From positions 74,468-138,467 of the forward strand of contig JBOEHE010000035.1 in NCBI GenBank assembly GCA_050633785.1: a stretch of DNA of 64,000 bases. The letters are read 5' to 3'. Below are positions 51,760 through 60,751 of the stretch, one piece after another. The DNA is from CALKZN01 sp050633785 (GTDB lineage Bacteria; Pseudomonadota; Gammaproteobacteria; Arenicellales; Arenicellaceae). Position numbers and translations under genes: made by a program. The first letter of the stretch is position 1, and every line of letters begins with the position of its first letter. The notes below the pieces were generated by a model that made no database searches, had not been told where the DNA came from, and saw only the letters and a program-made list of their open reading frames with translations.

Positions 51760-52254
51760 CTATAGAGCTTGAAATTTCCCCAGTTCATGGTTTTTGAATA
51801 CTTTGTCCCAATCAAACACCTGCCCATTCATAGCAATATAAATTCCGGCTTGTAAGGTCTGTGTTGCACATAGTGCAAAGCCCAGATTGAACAGAGCATC
51901 AGAATGTGTGACCTTATAGGGAATCATTGCGCCAGTCAGGACAATGGTTTTATCTGCTGCGATATTGGCTTTATGTTGGGCAATGTGAGTTGCTGTCTTC
52001 ACCATGGTGTCGGTGCCGTGAGAGATCAGGATGTCTTTTGAACCACTTTTGTTACAGCTTTCTGCAATTTTTTGCCGATCAGCATCATCCATGTCCAAAC
52101 TGTCTTTAAACATCAGTGTCTGCAGTTCAGTGTCAACAGTGCTGCGTCCAAGTTTCAACATCTTTTCCAAGTGCGATTCTGCGAATCCCATCTTGCCATT
52201 TTCCATCATATAGTGTTTATCTATGGTGCCGCCTGTGATGAAAACTTGAATCAT
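51760..52254 (-). CDS. Half-length asparaginase-like protein (N-terminal domain only)
   Basis: The 164-residue protein begins MIQVFITGGTIDKHYM, with the active-site GGTIDK threonine, and contains ILISHGTDTMVKTATHI with the second T-D pair (near 78-82) and IVLTGAMIPYKVTHSDALFNLG. Ordinary asparaginases are about 330 residues with a C-terminal domain that completes the dimer interface, and that domain is absent. The frame ends cleanly with no remnant beyond, so this is a compact variant rather than an obvious frameshift. It could be a stand-alone enzyme or a regulatory subunit. Confidence 0.82.
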   Translation of the reverse strand: MIQVFITGGTIDKHYMMENGKMGFAESHLEKMLKLGRSTVDTELQTLMFKDSLDMDDADRQKIAESCNKSGSKDILISHGTDTMVKTATHIAQHKANIAADKTIVLTGAMIPYKVTHSDALFNLGFALCATQTLQAGIYIAMNGQVFDWDKVFKNHELGKFQAL

Positions 52255-52302
52255 GTTGTACTCCTGAAAATCATGGTGTGATAGAGTTTGTTAAACGTTG
52301 TG

Positions 52303-52626
52303 TTAATAGGTGGTCATGGTCGAATCTATAGACCGAGCCCAAGCATCGATACCACCTTCTAGATTATAGAGGTTCTCGTAGCCGTTGGCCGCTAAAAAAT
52401 GGCAAACATGCAAACTACGTATACCGTGATGACAATAGACGATGATGGTTTGGTCTTTTTCAGGTAGTTTTGAGTTATCAGCCACTGTCATCATAGGGAT
52501 AAGTATTGCATCTGAAAGGTGGCAGATTTCATGCTCCCAGACTTCTCGAACATCCAATAATGTAGGCTTTGAGTTCTGTGTCAGCAGACTATTAGCCTGT
52601 TGTGGGTCGATGCGTGTGATTGGCAT
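52303..52626 (-). CDS. Single-domain rhodanese-like sulfurtransferase
   Basis: The 107-residue cytoplasmic protein (no signal) has LLDVREVWEHEICHLSDAILIPM near 23-45 and the active loop IIVYCHHGIRSLHV with catalytic Cys near 65, resembling GlpE/ThiI-type single-domain rhodaneses. It lies 48 bases upstream of the asparaginase-like gene on the same strand and is divergent from the thiC riboswitch. A sulfur role in thiamine synthesis is possible, but unsupported by fusion or overlap. Confidence 0.9.
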   Translation of the reverse strand: MPITRIDPQQANSLLTQNSKPTLLDVREVWEHEICHLSDAILIPMMTVADNSKLPEKDQTIIVYCHHGIRSLHVCHFLAANGYENLYNLEGGIDAWARSIDSTMTTY

Positions 52627-52722
52627 GATAGTTTGTTTTGAAAGTTGGTTAAATTAATACTAAATGTATCGAAATTGCGGGTAATGTTAGGCTTTTGGGC
52701 AGAAATTTGCTATTATTAGAAC

Positions 52723-52843
52723 CAAGCTAGGGGTGCCAGTGGTCTTGCTGTTACTTTATCAAATTTGATGGAAGAACAGAAAGAAAACTGGCTGAGAAAT
52801 TACCCTTTGAACCTGATCCGTTATGCGGCGTAGGAAAGCACCT
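52723..52843 (+). ncRNA. TPP riboswitch (THI element)
   Basis: The leader of thiC carries the conserved THI blocks in order: CTAGGGGTGCC (P1/P2 side), CTGGCTGAGAAATTACCC (the CUGAGA pyrimidine-binding loop) and TTTGAACCTGATCCG, then GCGTAGGAAAGCACCTG closing P1. TTAGGC and TATTAT upstream (near 52687 and 52711) could be its promoter. High TPP should lower thiC expression. Confidence 0.95.
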
Positions 52844-52884
52844 GCCCTTGTTGTTTCCCCTTTTGTTCGCATATCAGTTTGACA

Positions 52885-52903
52885 ACCTCCTAATCTAATA
52901 GGT
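52885..52903 (+). promoter_or_regulatory. Possible ribosome-site-sequestering hairpin before thiC
   Basis: ACCTCCTA is followed by TAGGT just upstream of the ATG at 52910. The pairing CCTA/TAGG would hide the only purine-rich ribosome site. This fits riboswitch control of translation initiation, although the stem is short. Confidence 0.4.
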
Positions 52904-52909
52904 AAAAAA

Positions 52910-54811
52910 ATGAGTGCGACTACTAAGCGAATTGTAGATGATGTCATGGCCCAGGCTGACCAGTTATCTGCGCAAATCACCCAACCCATCTCCGGTTCTC
53001 GTAAAATTTATGTAGAAGGTTCACGTCCTGATATTCAGGTGCCCATGCGTGAAGTTGAACAGGAAGATACTGCCAGCAGTTTTGGTGCTGAAGTCAACCC
53101 ACCGATCACCGTCTATGACACATCCGGTGCTTATACTGACCCGAATATTGATATTGATCTGCTCAAAGGTCTGGCTCCAATTCGCGATGCCTGGATTGAA
53201 GAGCGAGCGGACACAGAAGTATTACCTGATCTAACATCAGCATTTGGTCAAGAACGCAAGAATGATACATCACTGGATCATTTGCGGTTTGAACATATCC
53301 GCGCGCCTCGCAAAGCACTGGCGGGAAAAAATGTCAGCCAGATGTACTACGCCCGTCAAGGCATCATCACTCCTGAAATGGAGTACGTTGCCATTCGCGA
53401 AGATATGCGTTTGCAGGAGTTACGCAAAAATCCAGATTACACAAGATTGTTAAAACAGCATCCCGGCAATGATTTTGGCGCTAATATTCCCAATGAAATT
53501 ACGCCTGAATTTGTGCGTTCTGAAATTGCCTGTGGCCGTGCCATCATCCCTGCCAACATCAACCACCCGGAATTGGAACCAATGATTATTGGTCGCAACT
53601 TTCTGGTCAAAATCAATACCAACATTGGTAATTCTGCCGTGACTTCTTCAATTTATGAAGAAGTTGAGAAGTTGGTTTGGTCAACTCGTTGGGGTGGTGA
53701 CACTTTGATGGATTTGTCCACTGGCAAAAATATCCACGAAACCCGTGAATGGATCATTCGTAATTCCCCAGTGCCAATTGGCACAGTGCCGATTTATCAG
53801 GCTCTGGAAAAGGTCAACGGTAAGCCGGAAGATCTGACCTGGGAATTGTTCCGCGACACCTTGATTGAGCAGGCTGAGCAAGGTGTGGATTATTTCACTA
53901 TCCATGCCGGTGTACGTTTGAAATATGTGCCATTAACCGCTGATCGTGTCACTGGCATTGTGTCTCGTGGTGGTTCTATCATGGCTAAATGGTGTCTGGC
54001 TCATCATCGAGAAAGCTTTTTGTACACGCATTTTGAAGACATTTGTCAGATCATGAAAGAATATGATGTCTCTTTCTCACTGGGTGATGGTTTGCGTCCC
54101 GGTTCAATTGCTGATGCTAATGATGCAGCTCAGTTTGGTGAGTTGGAAACATTGGGCGAATTGACCAAAATTGCTTGGGAGCACGATGTGCAAGTCATGA
54201 TCGAAGGTCCTGGTCATGTGCCAATGCATATGATCAAAGAGAATATGGACAAGCAGCTGGATGATTGTTTTGAAGCGCCATTTTATACTCTCGGCCCACT
54301 GACCACTGACATCGCGCCGGGTTATGATCACATCACCTCTGCGATTGGTGCTGCGCAAATTGGTTGGTATGGCACAGCCATGCTGTGTTATGTGACGCCA
54401 AAAGAACATTTGGGTTTGCCGAATAAAGAAGATGTGCGTGATGGCATCGTGACTTATAAAATCTCAGCCCATGCGGCTGATTTGGCCAAAGGTCATCCTG
54501 GCGCGCAAATTCGAGACAATGCTTTATCCAAAGCGCGTTTCGAATTCCGTTGGGAAGATCAATTCAACTTAGGTTTGGATCCAGAGCGTGCGCGTGAATA
54601 TCACGATGAAACTCTGCCAAAAGAGTCGGCCAAAGTAGCGCATTTCTGTTCTATGTGCGGTCCACATTTCTGTTCGATGAAAATCACTCAGGATGTGCGT
54701 GAGTATGCGGCTAAGAAAGGGCTTGAAGCTGAAGCCGCTCTGGCAGAAGGAATGGCTGAGAAATCCGCCGAATTCAAGGAAAAAGGCAGCGAAATATATC
54801 AGAAATCCTGA
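52910..54811 (+). CDS. thiC: Phosphomethylpyrimidine synthase
   Basis: This 633-residue radical-SAM enzyme rearranges aminoimidazole ribotide to HMP-phosphate for thiamine. It shows SRKIYVEGSRPDIQVPMREV near 27, MYYARQGIITPEMEYVAIRE near 147, GVDYFTIHAGVR near 326 and, near the C-terminus, HFCSMCGPHFCSMKIT with the CxxCx4C 4Fe-4S motif. Length matches the family. It is controlled by the TPP riboswitch and ends at a strong terminator. Confidence 0.99.
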   Translation: MSATTKRIVDDVMAQADQLSAQITQPISGSRKIYVEGSRPDIQVPMREVEQEDTASSFGAEVNPPITVYDTSGAYTDPNIDIDLLKGLAPIRDAWIEERADTEVLPDLTSAFGQERKNDTSLDHLRFEHIRAPRKALAGKNVSQMYYARQGIITPEMEYVAIREDMRLQELRKNPDYTRLLKQHPGNDFGANIPNEITPEFVRSEIACGRAIIPANINHPELEPMIIGRNFLVKINTNIGNSAVTSSIYEEVEKLVWSTRWGGDTLMDLSTGKNIHETREWIIRNSPVPIGTVPIYQALEKVNGKPEDLTWELFRDTLIEQAEQGVDYFTIHAGVRLKYVPLTADRVTGIVSRGGSIMAKWCLAHHRESFLYTHFEDICQIMKEYDVSFSLGDGLRPGSIADANDAAQFGELETLGELTKIAWEHDVQVMIEGPGHVPMHMIKENMDKQLDDCFEAPFYTLGPLTTDIAPGYDHITSAIGAAQIGWYGTAMLCYVTPKEHLGLPNKEDVRDGIVTYKISAHAADLAKGHPGAQIRDNALSKARFEFRWEDQFNLGLDPERAREYHDETLPKESAKVAHFCSMCGPHFCSMKITQDVREYAAKKGLEAEAALAEGMAEKSAEFKEKGSEIYQKS

Positions 54812-54845
54812 TCGTTAAATTGCTCTATAAAGGCTTCGTCTTTAG

Positions 54846-54884
54846 AAAAAGCCAGCTGTGGAAACGCAGCTGGCTTTTTTATTT
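54846..54884 (+). terminator. Rho-independent terminator of thiC
   Basis: AAAAAGCCAGCTG (54846-54858) pairs perfectly with CAGCTGGCTTTTT (54867-54879) over an 8-base loop, followed by further T. Confidence 0.93.
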
Positions 54885-54964
54885 GTCAAACAATAGGATA
54901 ATGATTTTCTGAATTAAACTGTCGTTATTATAGTAAACACAGTGTTTAATCATTAAGGAGAGCC

Positions 54965-55733
54965 ATGGCGGTATTAATGCATATCTCTAAAGCAGAGAAT
55001 AAAAGAAGTATCTTTCAGTCGGGTATTAAGGCTGGAAAGTACAGTGGTATTGTGTATTTTATGCCGCATATGCAGGAGATTTTTAATATCTCATCAATGG
55101 GCAAGAGAACTTAAGCGTTGGGGGGTGAAAAAGTGTATAGCGGTAGATTTTAAAATCCCTGTACAAGAAAAGGTATGGTTCGGTAAATATTCTGAGGGGC
55201 ATAAGGAAATGTCGTTGAATAAAGCGATTCAGTTGTTTATGTCTTTGGATGATAAGTGGGGATATGAATTTTTTATAGAGAGAAAAGTTGAGGCTAAAGA
55301 AATTACTAAAATACGCAACATACCTAAGCCTGTTGGGTGGAGATATGAACCGTTCGCGCATGGGAAAGAGCCTTGTCCCTGCCCTGTGTGTTTGCAAAAG
55401 GGTGGTTTTAAGACGAAGGGTTTAAGGGAGGTCTTTACAGAGTCCATTTCCAGAAAAGACGCGAAAGAAATACTGTTGAATAGTGATGACGATGACGCCT
55501 TGTATGAGGCTTTGGAGCGAATGAAAGGTAAGTGGAGAAAAGATTCTCCGAAATATCTGGAAAGATTGTTACGTTCTAAAGATGAGTATGTGCTCTATAG
55601 CCTTGCGGGGCTTCTTGCTAAGTATAGACACCCTTTAGCGCTGGACTATTTGCGCATTTTAGCCTCTTGTGGTGATGAAGACGCTAAAGAGTTATCTCTG
55701 GAGATATTGGAAAAATATAAAAATGCCGATTAG
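54965..55733 (+). pseudogene. Frameshifted gene with C-terminal HEAT-type repeats
   Basis: AAGGAG at 54955-54960 and ATG at 54965 start a frame MAVLMHISKAENKRSIFQSG that ends at 55115. The continuation lies in another frame: HQWARELKRWGVKKCIAVDFKIP and onward, open to 55733. The switch occurs near 55080-55095, next to a TTTTT run. The joined product would be about 255 residues: an N-terminal domain of unknown type, a CPCPVCLQKGG metal-type knuckle, and a C-terminal part with two or three HEAT-like helical repeats. Either the gene is broken or there is a sequencing error. Confidence 0.65.
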
Positions 55734-55753
55734 GGTTTGAGTCGTTGACGAGA

Positions 55754-55780
55754 CAAAGGGCGGAATAAATCCGCCCTTTG
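55754..55780. terminator. Hairpin between convergent genes, likely bidirectional terminator
   Basis: CAAAGGGCGGA (55754-55764) and TCCGCCCTTTG (55770-55780) form an 11-bp perfect stem with a 5-base loop between the frameshifted gene and aceA. A T run is lacking on both sides. Confidence 0.6.
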
Positions 55781-55835
55781 CTCTAACCTCCTCATTGAGT
55801 CTCTACTAAATAGAAAACTCTATGCGGTCAATACC

Positions 55836-57431
55836 TTAACCAAATTGGTTCATAGTATTGTCTTTGCCCGAGGCTTTGAGTGCTGCATCACCAGAGAAGT
55901 ACTCTTTATGATCATCACCCATGTCAGAACCCGCCATGTTCTGGTGCTTTACGCAAGCGATGCCTTGACGGATCTCTTTGCGTTGTACGCCAGCAACATA
56001 ACCCAACATGCCTTGGTCACCAAAGTATTCTTTGGCCAGGTTGTCAGTTGATAATGCCGCTGTGTGATACGTTGGTAGAGTGATCAAGTGGTGGAAGATA
56101 CCTGCTTCGCGGGCAGCATCAGCCTGGAATGTACGGATTTTCTCATCAGCAACTGCGGACAGTTCAGAATCGTCGTAGTCAGCGCTCATCAAGTTGTCAC
56201 GATCATAGGCCGAAACGTCTTTGCCTTCTTCAACCATGGCATCGAACACTTGTTGACGGAAGTTCAATGTCCAGTTGAATGATGGTGAGTTGTTATAAAC
56301 CAGTTTGGCATTTGGGATAACTTCGCGTATGGCATTAACCATCCCGCCAATTTGTCCGATATGTGGCTTTTCAGTTTCAATCCATAATAGATCAGCACCA
56401 TTTTGCAGTGATGTAATGCAATCCAGTACGCAGCGCTCTTCGCCTGTGCCAGCGCGGAATTGGAACAAGTTGCTTGGCAGGCGTTTAGGACGAACCAGTT
56501 TGCCGCCTTGCTTGATAACGACATCGCCATTGTTCATGTCTTCGGCAGAAACCTCTTCAACGTCAAGGAAGCTGTTGTATTGGTCGCCCAGATCGCCTGG
56601 TTCATTAGTCACGGCGATTTGCTTGGTCAGGCCAGCGCCTAGTGAGTCAGTTCGAGTGACGATAACACCGTCATCAACGCCAAGTTCCATAAAGGCGTAG
56701 CGCACTGCGCGTACTTTGGCCAGGAAATCTTCGTGAGGAACGGTTACTTTGCCGTCTTGGTGGCCACATTGTTTCTCATCAGAAACCTGGTTTTCGATCT
56801 GGATACAGCAAGCACCAGCTTCGATCATTTGTTTGGCCATCAAATAAGTTGCTTCTGCATTACCGAAACCGGCATCGATGTCTGCAATAATCGGCACAAC
56901 ATGAGTTTGAAAGTTGTCGATTTTGTTTTGCACATCTTTTTCTTTGACTTGGTCGCCCGCATCCCGAGCTGCATCAAGATCACGGAATAAACCACCCAAT
57001 TCACGTGCATCAGCCTGGCGTAAGAAAGTATAAAGTTCACCGATCAGAGCAGCCACAGATGTTTTTTCATGCATGGATTGATCTGGTAATGGGCCAAACT
57101 CAGAACGCAGTGCCGCTACCATCCAGCCTGACAAATACAAGTAACGTCCTTTAGTGCTCTCAAAATGTTTCTTGATTGAAATCATTTTCTGCTGGCCGAT
57201 GAAACCATGCCAACAACCCAGAGACTGGGTATATTGTGATGGGTCTTTGTCATAAGCAGCCATATCTTCGCGCATGATGTTGGCGGTATATCTGGCAATG
57301 TCTAAACCAGTTTTAAAACGGTTCTGCAGTCGCATACGTGCAACATTTTCAGGGTCGATAGCTTGCCAGCCATCGCCATTTCGGTTGATAACCTCAGTGG
57401 TGTTTTTGATTTCAGTTTGATAGTCAGACAT
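55836..57431 (-). CDS. aceA: Isocitrate lyase, large type
   Basis: The 531-residue enzyme splits isocitrate to glyoxylate and succinate, allowing growth on acetate or fatty acids. The active-site loop reads DEKQCGHQDGKVTVPHE (family K-x-CGH, catalytic Cys). VPIIADIDAGFGNAEATYLMAKQMIEAGACCIQIENQ, LGAGLTK and LVYNNSPSFNWTLNFRQQVF are also present. At about 530 residues it belongs to the longer pseudomonad-like class. CGGAGTT lies upstream. It follows the malate-synthase-like gene by 35 bases and forms a probable operon with it. Confidence 0.97.
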   Translation of the reverse strand: MSDYQTEIKNTTEVINRNGDGWQAIDPENVARMRLQNRFKTGLDIARYTANIMREDMAAYDKDPSQYTQSLGCWHGFIGQQKMISIKKHFESTKGRYLYLSGWMVAALRSEFGPLPDQSMHEKTSVAALIGELYTFLRQADARELGGLFRDLDAARDAGDQVKEKDVQNKIDNFQTHVVPIIADIDAGFGNAEATYLMAKQMIEAGACCIQIENQVSDEKQCGHQDGKVTVPHEDFLAKVRAVRYAFMELGVDDGVIVTRTDSLGAGLTKQIAVTNEPGDLGDQYNSFLDVEEVSAEDMNNGDVVIKQGGKLVRPKRLPSNLFQFRAGTGEERCVLDCITSLQNGADLLWIETEKPHIGQIGGMVNAIREVIPNAKLVYNNSPSFNWTLNFRQQVFDAMVEEGKDVSAYDRDNLMSADYDDSELSAVADEKIRTFQADAAREAGIFHHLITLPTYHTAALSTDNLAKEYFGDQGMLGYVAGVQRKEIRQGIACVKHQNMAGSDMGDDHKEYFSGDAALKASGKDNTMNQFG

Positions 57432-57466
57432 GGTTAACTCCGAATTATGTATGTCAATTTTAAGGT

Positions 57467-58747
57467 TTATAATGTGTGGGCATTCATTAAGATGGCACGG
57501 TCACGGGCCACGCTCAGGCATTCTTGTAATGCCGTACTCTTGCTGTCTTCATTGTTCTCACCGTTGGCACGTTCAGGTGTTCCCATGATGCCGAGCTTCA
57601 AGGTGTTGCGTTGCACGCTCAAAAGATCCTCTACGCGGTCAAATAGCTCACAGGTCAGGGCAACATCCGCGGGACCATGAGTTTCATGTTTCATCAGATA
57701 GGCCGTGCTTTGACGGTTGTCAATCAATGCGATCAGCGCAGTGACAACTTGGTCAAGAATGCGTTCGGGCATTTTGTTGCCAGCTCTATCCAGAATCAGG
57801 TCTGTATCACTCAGGCCGCAGGTATTACGAATCCACAGAGGATTACGAGCTGGAACGGTGTAATAAAGCTCGTCGTCCTGATCGCTGTTTCTGTCGATAT
57901 AAGTCCGGTCCTTTTTCAAACGGTGTGTAATGCGTTTGCCATTTTTCTCAAATGAGGTTTCAAGGTCACCGCGCATCAGTCCCAACCAGTTTTTATAGAT
58001 TGTGATTTTGTCAGTGTCGCTGGTCTCAGCCCCCATGTGTTCACAGTCCATAATGGTAATTAAAGCCGATTCAACTTTGATGTTTTCAACGTGTGCAGCA
58101 TCGTTCTTACCAATAAAGCTCTGTGGGTCGATCTGTATTTCTACATGTAAGTCATTGTGCTTGAGCAGTAATGCATCTGGTTTTTCTTTGCAGCCATTGT
58201 AACCAACGAATTGGGGGCTGCTTTGCAGGCCAACGAACTGACCGTTATTCAAAATTGCGCAGAAATTCTGATAATAAATATGATAGGTCGTGACATCATG
58301 GTGTGAGCCTTGGGTCAAAGGAAACATTTTGTCCAGAAAATCACGACCCTGAGCAATAACTTGCTGCCCCAGTGCGTGGTCATAATCGTCCTTTTGCTCG
58401 TTGTTCGCAGGTGTCATCTCTGAGCCATACAAATGATCATACAGGCTGCTCCAACGTGCATTGGCAGCGTTTAATACTGACAATGTATTAATGATGGGAG
58501 CGACTAATTTGGCTTCAGTGATATGGTGTTCTTCAGTGCATTGACCATTGTTTGCCATCTTCATTGAACTGTGGCTGTGGAACAGCGCATCGTTCTTTTC
58601 CTGGAAGTCACTGAAGAGTTGGCTTAGTTGTGACCAGAAAGTCTCTTGATCTACGCTGGTTAATGGCAATACGTCATCATTGATGAATGCTGCAAATTCA
58701 GGATTAATAATTAATTGATGTTCAATGTTATTAAATTGCTTGTTCAT
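57467..58747 (-). CDS. Malate synthase G-like protein, C-terminally truncated
   Basis: The 426 residues align along the N-terminal half of malate synthase G (about 720 residues): LNAANARWSSLYDHLYGSEMTP, SPQFVGYNGCKEKPDALLLK, WIRNTCGLSDTDLILDRAGN (R307 fits the catalytic Arg 338 of E. coli), and HGPADVALTCELFDRVEDLL. It ends at TLKLGIMGTPERANGENN...VARDRAILMNAHTL. In the true enzyme this point reads GIMDEERR, then FINTGFLDR, with the Mg ligands and, further on, catalytic Asp 631. These are replaced or missing, so malate synthase activity is unlikely. AGGAGA precedes the ATG. It is first in the operon with aceA. Confidence 0.85.
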   Translation of the reverse strand: MNKQFNNIEHQLIINPEFAAFINDDVLPLTSVDQETFWSQLSQLFSDFQEKNDALFHSHSSMKMANNGQCTEEHHITEAKLVAPIINTLSVLNAANARWSSLYDHLYGSEMTPANNEQKDDYDHALGQQVIAQGRDFLDKMFPLTQGSHHDVTTYHIYYQNFCAILNNGQFVGLQSSPQFVGYNGCKEKPDALLLKHNDLHVEIQIDPQSFIGKNDAAHVENIKVESALITIMDCEHMGAETSDTDKITIYKNWLGLMRGDLETSFEKNGKRITHRLKKDRTYIDRNSDQDDELYYTVPARNPLWIRNTCGLSDTDLILDRAGNKMPERILDQVVTALIALIDNRQSTAYLMKHETHGPADVALTCELFDRVEDLLSVQRNTLKLGIMGTPERANGENNEDSKSTALQECLSVARDRAILMNAHTL

Positions 58748-58867
58748 AATGATTCTCCTGCTGTCTTATATAAATAATTATTGCAGCATACATATGGGTT
58801 TTTCTTGCTCCGAAAACTTTGTGTTCTTTAAGCTATATTTTTATTGTAGTGAAGATTTGACTAAAAC

Positions 58868-58912
58868 TTCACAAATAAAATTTCACATTGTTAATTTCAC
58901 AAATGTTGTGAA
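58868..58912. promoter_or_regulatory. TTCACAA operator array, copy 1
   Basis: A 36-base segment (58868-58903) contains three TTCACA words spaced about 14 bases apart. It continues into the palindrome TTCACAA-ATG-TTGTGAA (58896-58912). It lies about 120 bases upstream of the malate-synthase-like gene. The 36-base block recurs at 58999. Confidence 0.75.
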
Positions 58913-58998
58913 GTTCACAAATCAACTAAACTTGGGTGATGCCTAATAACCTCAAGGTCTTAGCCTTTAATCGCATTCTAGTGAAAACTTGTATATAA

Positions 58999-59034
58999 TT
59001 TCACAAATGAAATTTCACATTGTTAATTTCACAA
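58999..59034. promoter_or_regulatory. TTCACAA operator array, copy 2
   Basis: The same 36 bases as at 58868-58903, with one mismatch (G for A at the tenth base), end two bases before the regulator's ATG. A TATAAT box at 58994-58999 overlaps its left edge, so binding here would block the regulator's own promoter. Confidence 0.75.
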
Positions 59035-59035
59035 A

Positions 59036-60613
59036 ATGAAGAAAAATAATCCATTGCTGCGTAAGGCTCATTTTCTTGGCACCAAGATACGAAATTTGCG
59101 CAAACGTAATAATCTGACCATGGATGATTTGTCAGTGCGTTGCATCCAGATTGATAATGAATCTGCACCATCTGTTTCTTACCTTTCGATGATAGAGAAT
59201 GGTAAGCGCGTTCCCAGCGAGAAAATGCTTAAGGTTATTGCTGCTGTCTTCCAGAAGAATGTTGACTGGTTTTTGGATGGGTCAGCAGAGGAAACGGTAG
59301 TGCCAGTTAAGTCTAATCGCGGCGGTATTGGAGGAGTGCCGCTGGAGCCTGGTTTTTTGTTTGAAAAAGAACACCTGCAAATAGCCTTGCCGGAGATGTT
59401 GTCGCAAACGGGGACAACCGGTCGTCAGTTCGCTCATATATTGATTCGTGCTCATCAGGAATATCATCAAAACCATTTCCCTGATTTGGAAAAAGCGGCT
59501 GAGGATATTGGCAAGAAACGAATGCCTTTAAGCCTTGATGATGTCTACAAAATCTTTGTTGATTTGGGTTTGACCATAAAATGGTTTAGCCGTGAGGCTG
59601 AATACACAAATGATGGGACGGGGAACAAAGTAAAAACATTGATGCGTTCGTTCTATGAACCATCGGGAATCGTTTACATCAATGAAGAACTTAAAAAACA
59701 CCCTGATCGCTTGAAGTATGATTTAGCCTCATATATCGGGCATTGCATACTGCACGGCAAAGATGGTGGTAAAACCATCAGCGCTGCCGGGCGTGGTTTG
59801 TCGGAATCTGTGCGAGAGGATCGCAAAGGTGTGATGGAGTCCATGACTTTGGATTCGGAAGATATTCTGCATGCATGGCGCGACTTTGAGTGCAGTTTCT
59901 TTGCTGCTGCCTTATTGTGCCCTAAGGTGCCGCTGCGCCAGCACCTGGATAGGCATGCTTATGCTCTAAGTGCTGTTGAATTGACCGGGGTGTCGACTTC
60001 GGTGATGATGCGTCGGATGACTGCGGTTTCACCCTATCCACACTGGCATTATTTTGATGCTTACCCAGGTGGCAATCTGAAAACGGTGTATCGTGGTAAT
60101 GGCATCCCTCTGCCCTGGGGCAATATGAAACTGGTGCAGGATCCATGCCGTCATTGGGCGGTGTTTCGGATGTTGAATGCGAACAGTAAACAGAGTTCCG
60201 CGCAAATTTCCATTTTACATAATGGGGTTGAACCCCGAATTTACTGCTGTGAATCGACTCGTGTCAAAGATCTGGCAGGCAATGAGCATGTTTTGTGTGC
60301 TGGTGTGGATCTGAATCCAGCCATTGATTCTCAAGGCAATGATGCGGTTGATTTTGCCGAACAATTGATGAACAGTTGTCGCAATGGCGGCGGCGAAGCC
60401 AAGATCAGTCCAGGGATGAAGGGTGATCTGCGCAGTATCGCAAAGATATTGAATATCGAATGGATAGAACGCGGATTGGATACTGATGCGATGATTATTT
60501 GTCCGCGAAGTTCGGCTTGTCCCAGAGACCCGCAGTGCACCGGCAAACCAGATGCAGGAGCCAATAAAATTGATATCAATAAAATTAGACAGGAGATAAT
60601 TCAGACCGGATAA
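59036..60613 (+). CDS. RamB/ScfR-type XRE regulator of acyl/acetate metabolism
   Basis: The 525-residue regulator has an N-terminal XRE helix-turn-helix (IRNLRKRNNLTMDDLSVRC, SVSYLSMIENGKRVPSEKMLKVI), a middle IrrE/M78-like region with a decayed metal motif (LASYIGHCILHG, near 230) and the C-terminal ScfR (DUF2083-type) domain with cysteines CPRSSACPRDPQC. Actinobacterial RamB of this class controls aceA and aceB. Its divergent position next to aceA supports the same role here. There is no Shine-Dalgarno, because the start lies against operator copy 2. It is probably autoregulated. Confidence 0.88.
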   Translation: MKKNNPLLRKAHFLGTKIRNLRKRNNLTMDDLSVRCIQIDNESAPSVSYLSMIENGKRVPSEKMLKVIAAVFQKNVDWFLDGSAEETVVPVKSNRGGIGGVPLEPGFLFEKEHLQIALPEMLSQTGTTGRQFAHILIRAHQEYHQNHFPDLEKAAEDIGKKRMPLSLDDVYKIFVDLGLTIKWFSREAEYTNDGTGNKVKTLMRSFYEPSGIVYINEELKKHPDRLKYDLASYIGHCILHGKDGGKTISAAGRGLSESVREDRKGVMESMTLDSEDILHAWRDFECSFFAAALLCPKVPLRQHLDRHAYALSAVELTGVSTSVMMRRMTAVSPYPHWHYFDAYPGGNLKTVYRGNGIPLPWGNMKLVQDPCRHWAVFRMLNANSKQSSAQISILHNGVEPRIYCCESTRVKDLAGNEHVLCAGVDLNPAIDSQGNDAVDFAEQLMNSCRNGGGEAKISPGMKGDLRSIAKILNIEWIERGLDTDAMIICPRSSACPRDPQCTGKPDAGANKIDINKIRQEIIQTG

Positions 60614-60751
60614 ACAGCGTGATTCCATTAACTTATTGATGTATTTACATAAATACTTGCATTTGCAACTAAAATTGTAATAACGTGTCATTATTCATGG
60701 GGATAAGTAGTAGTTTAAGCCCTGTCGCACATAATTTATGACTAATGTAAT

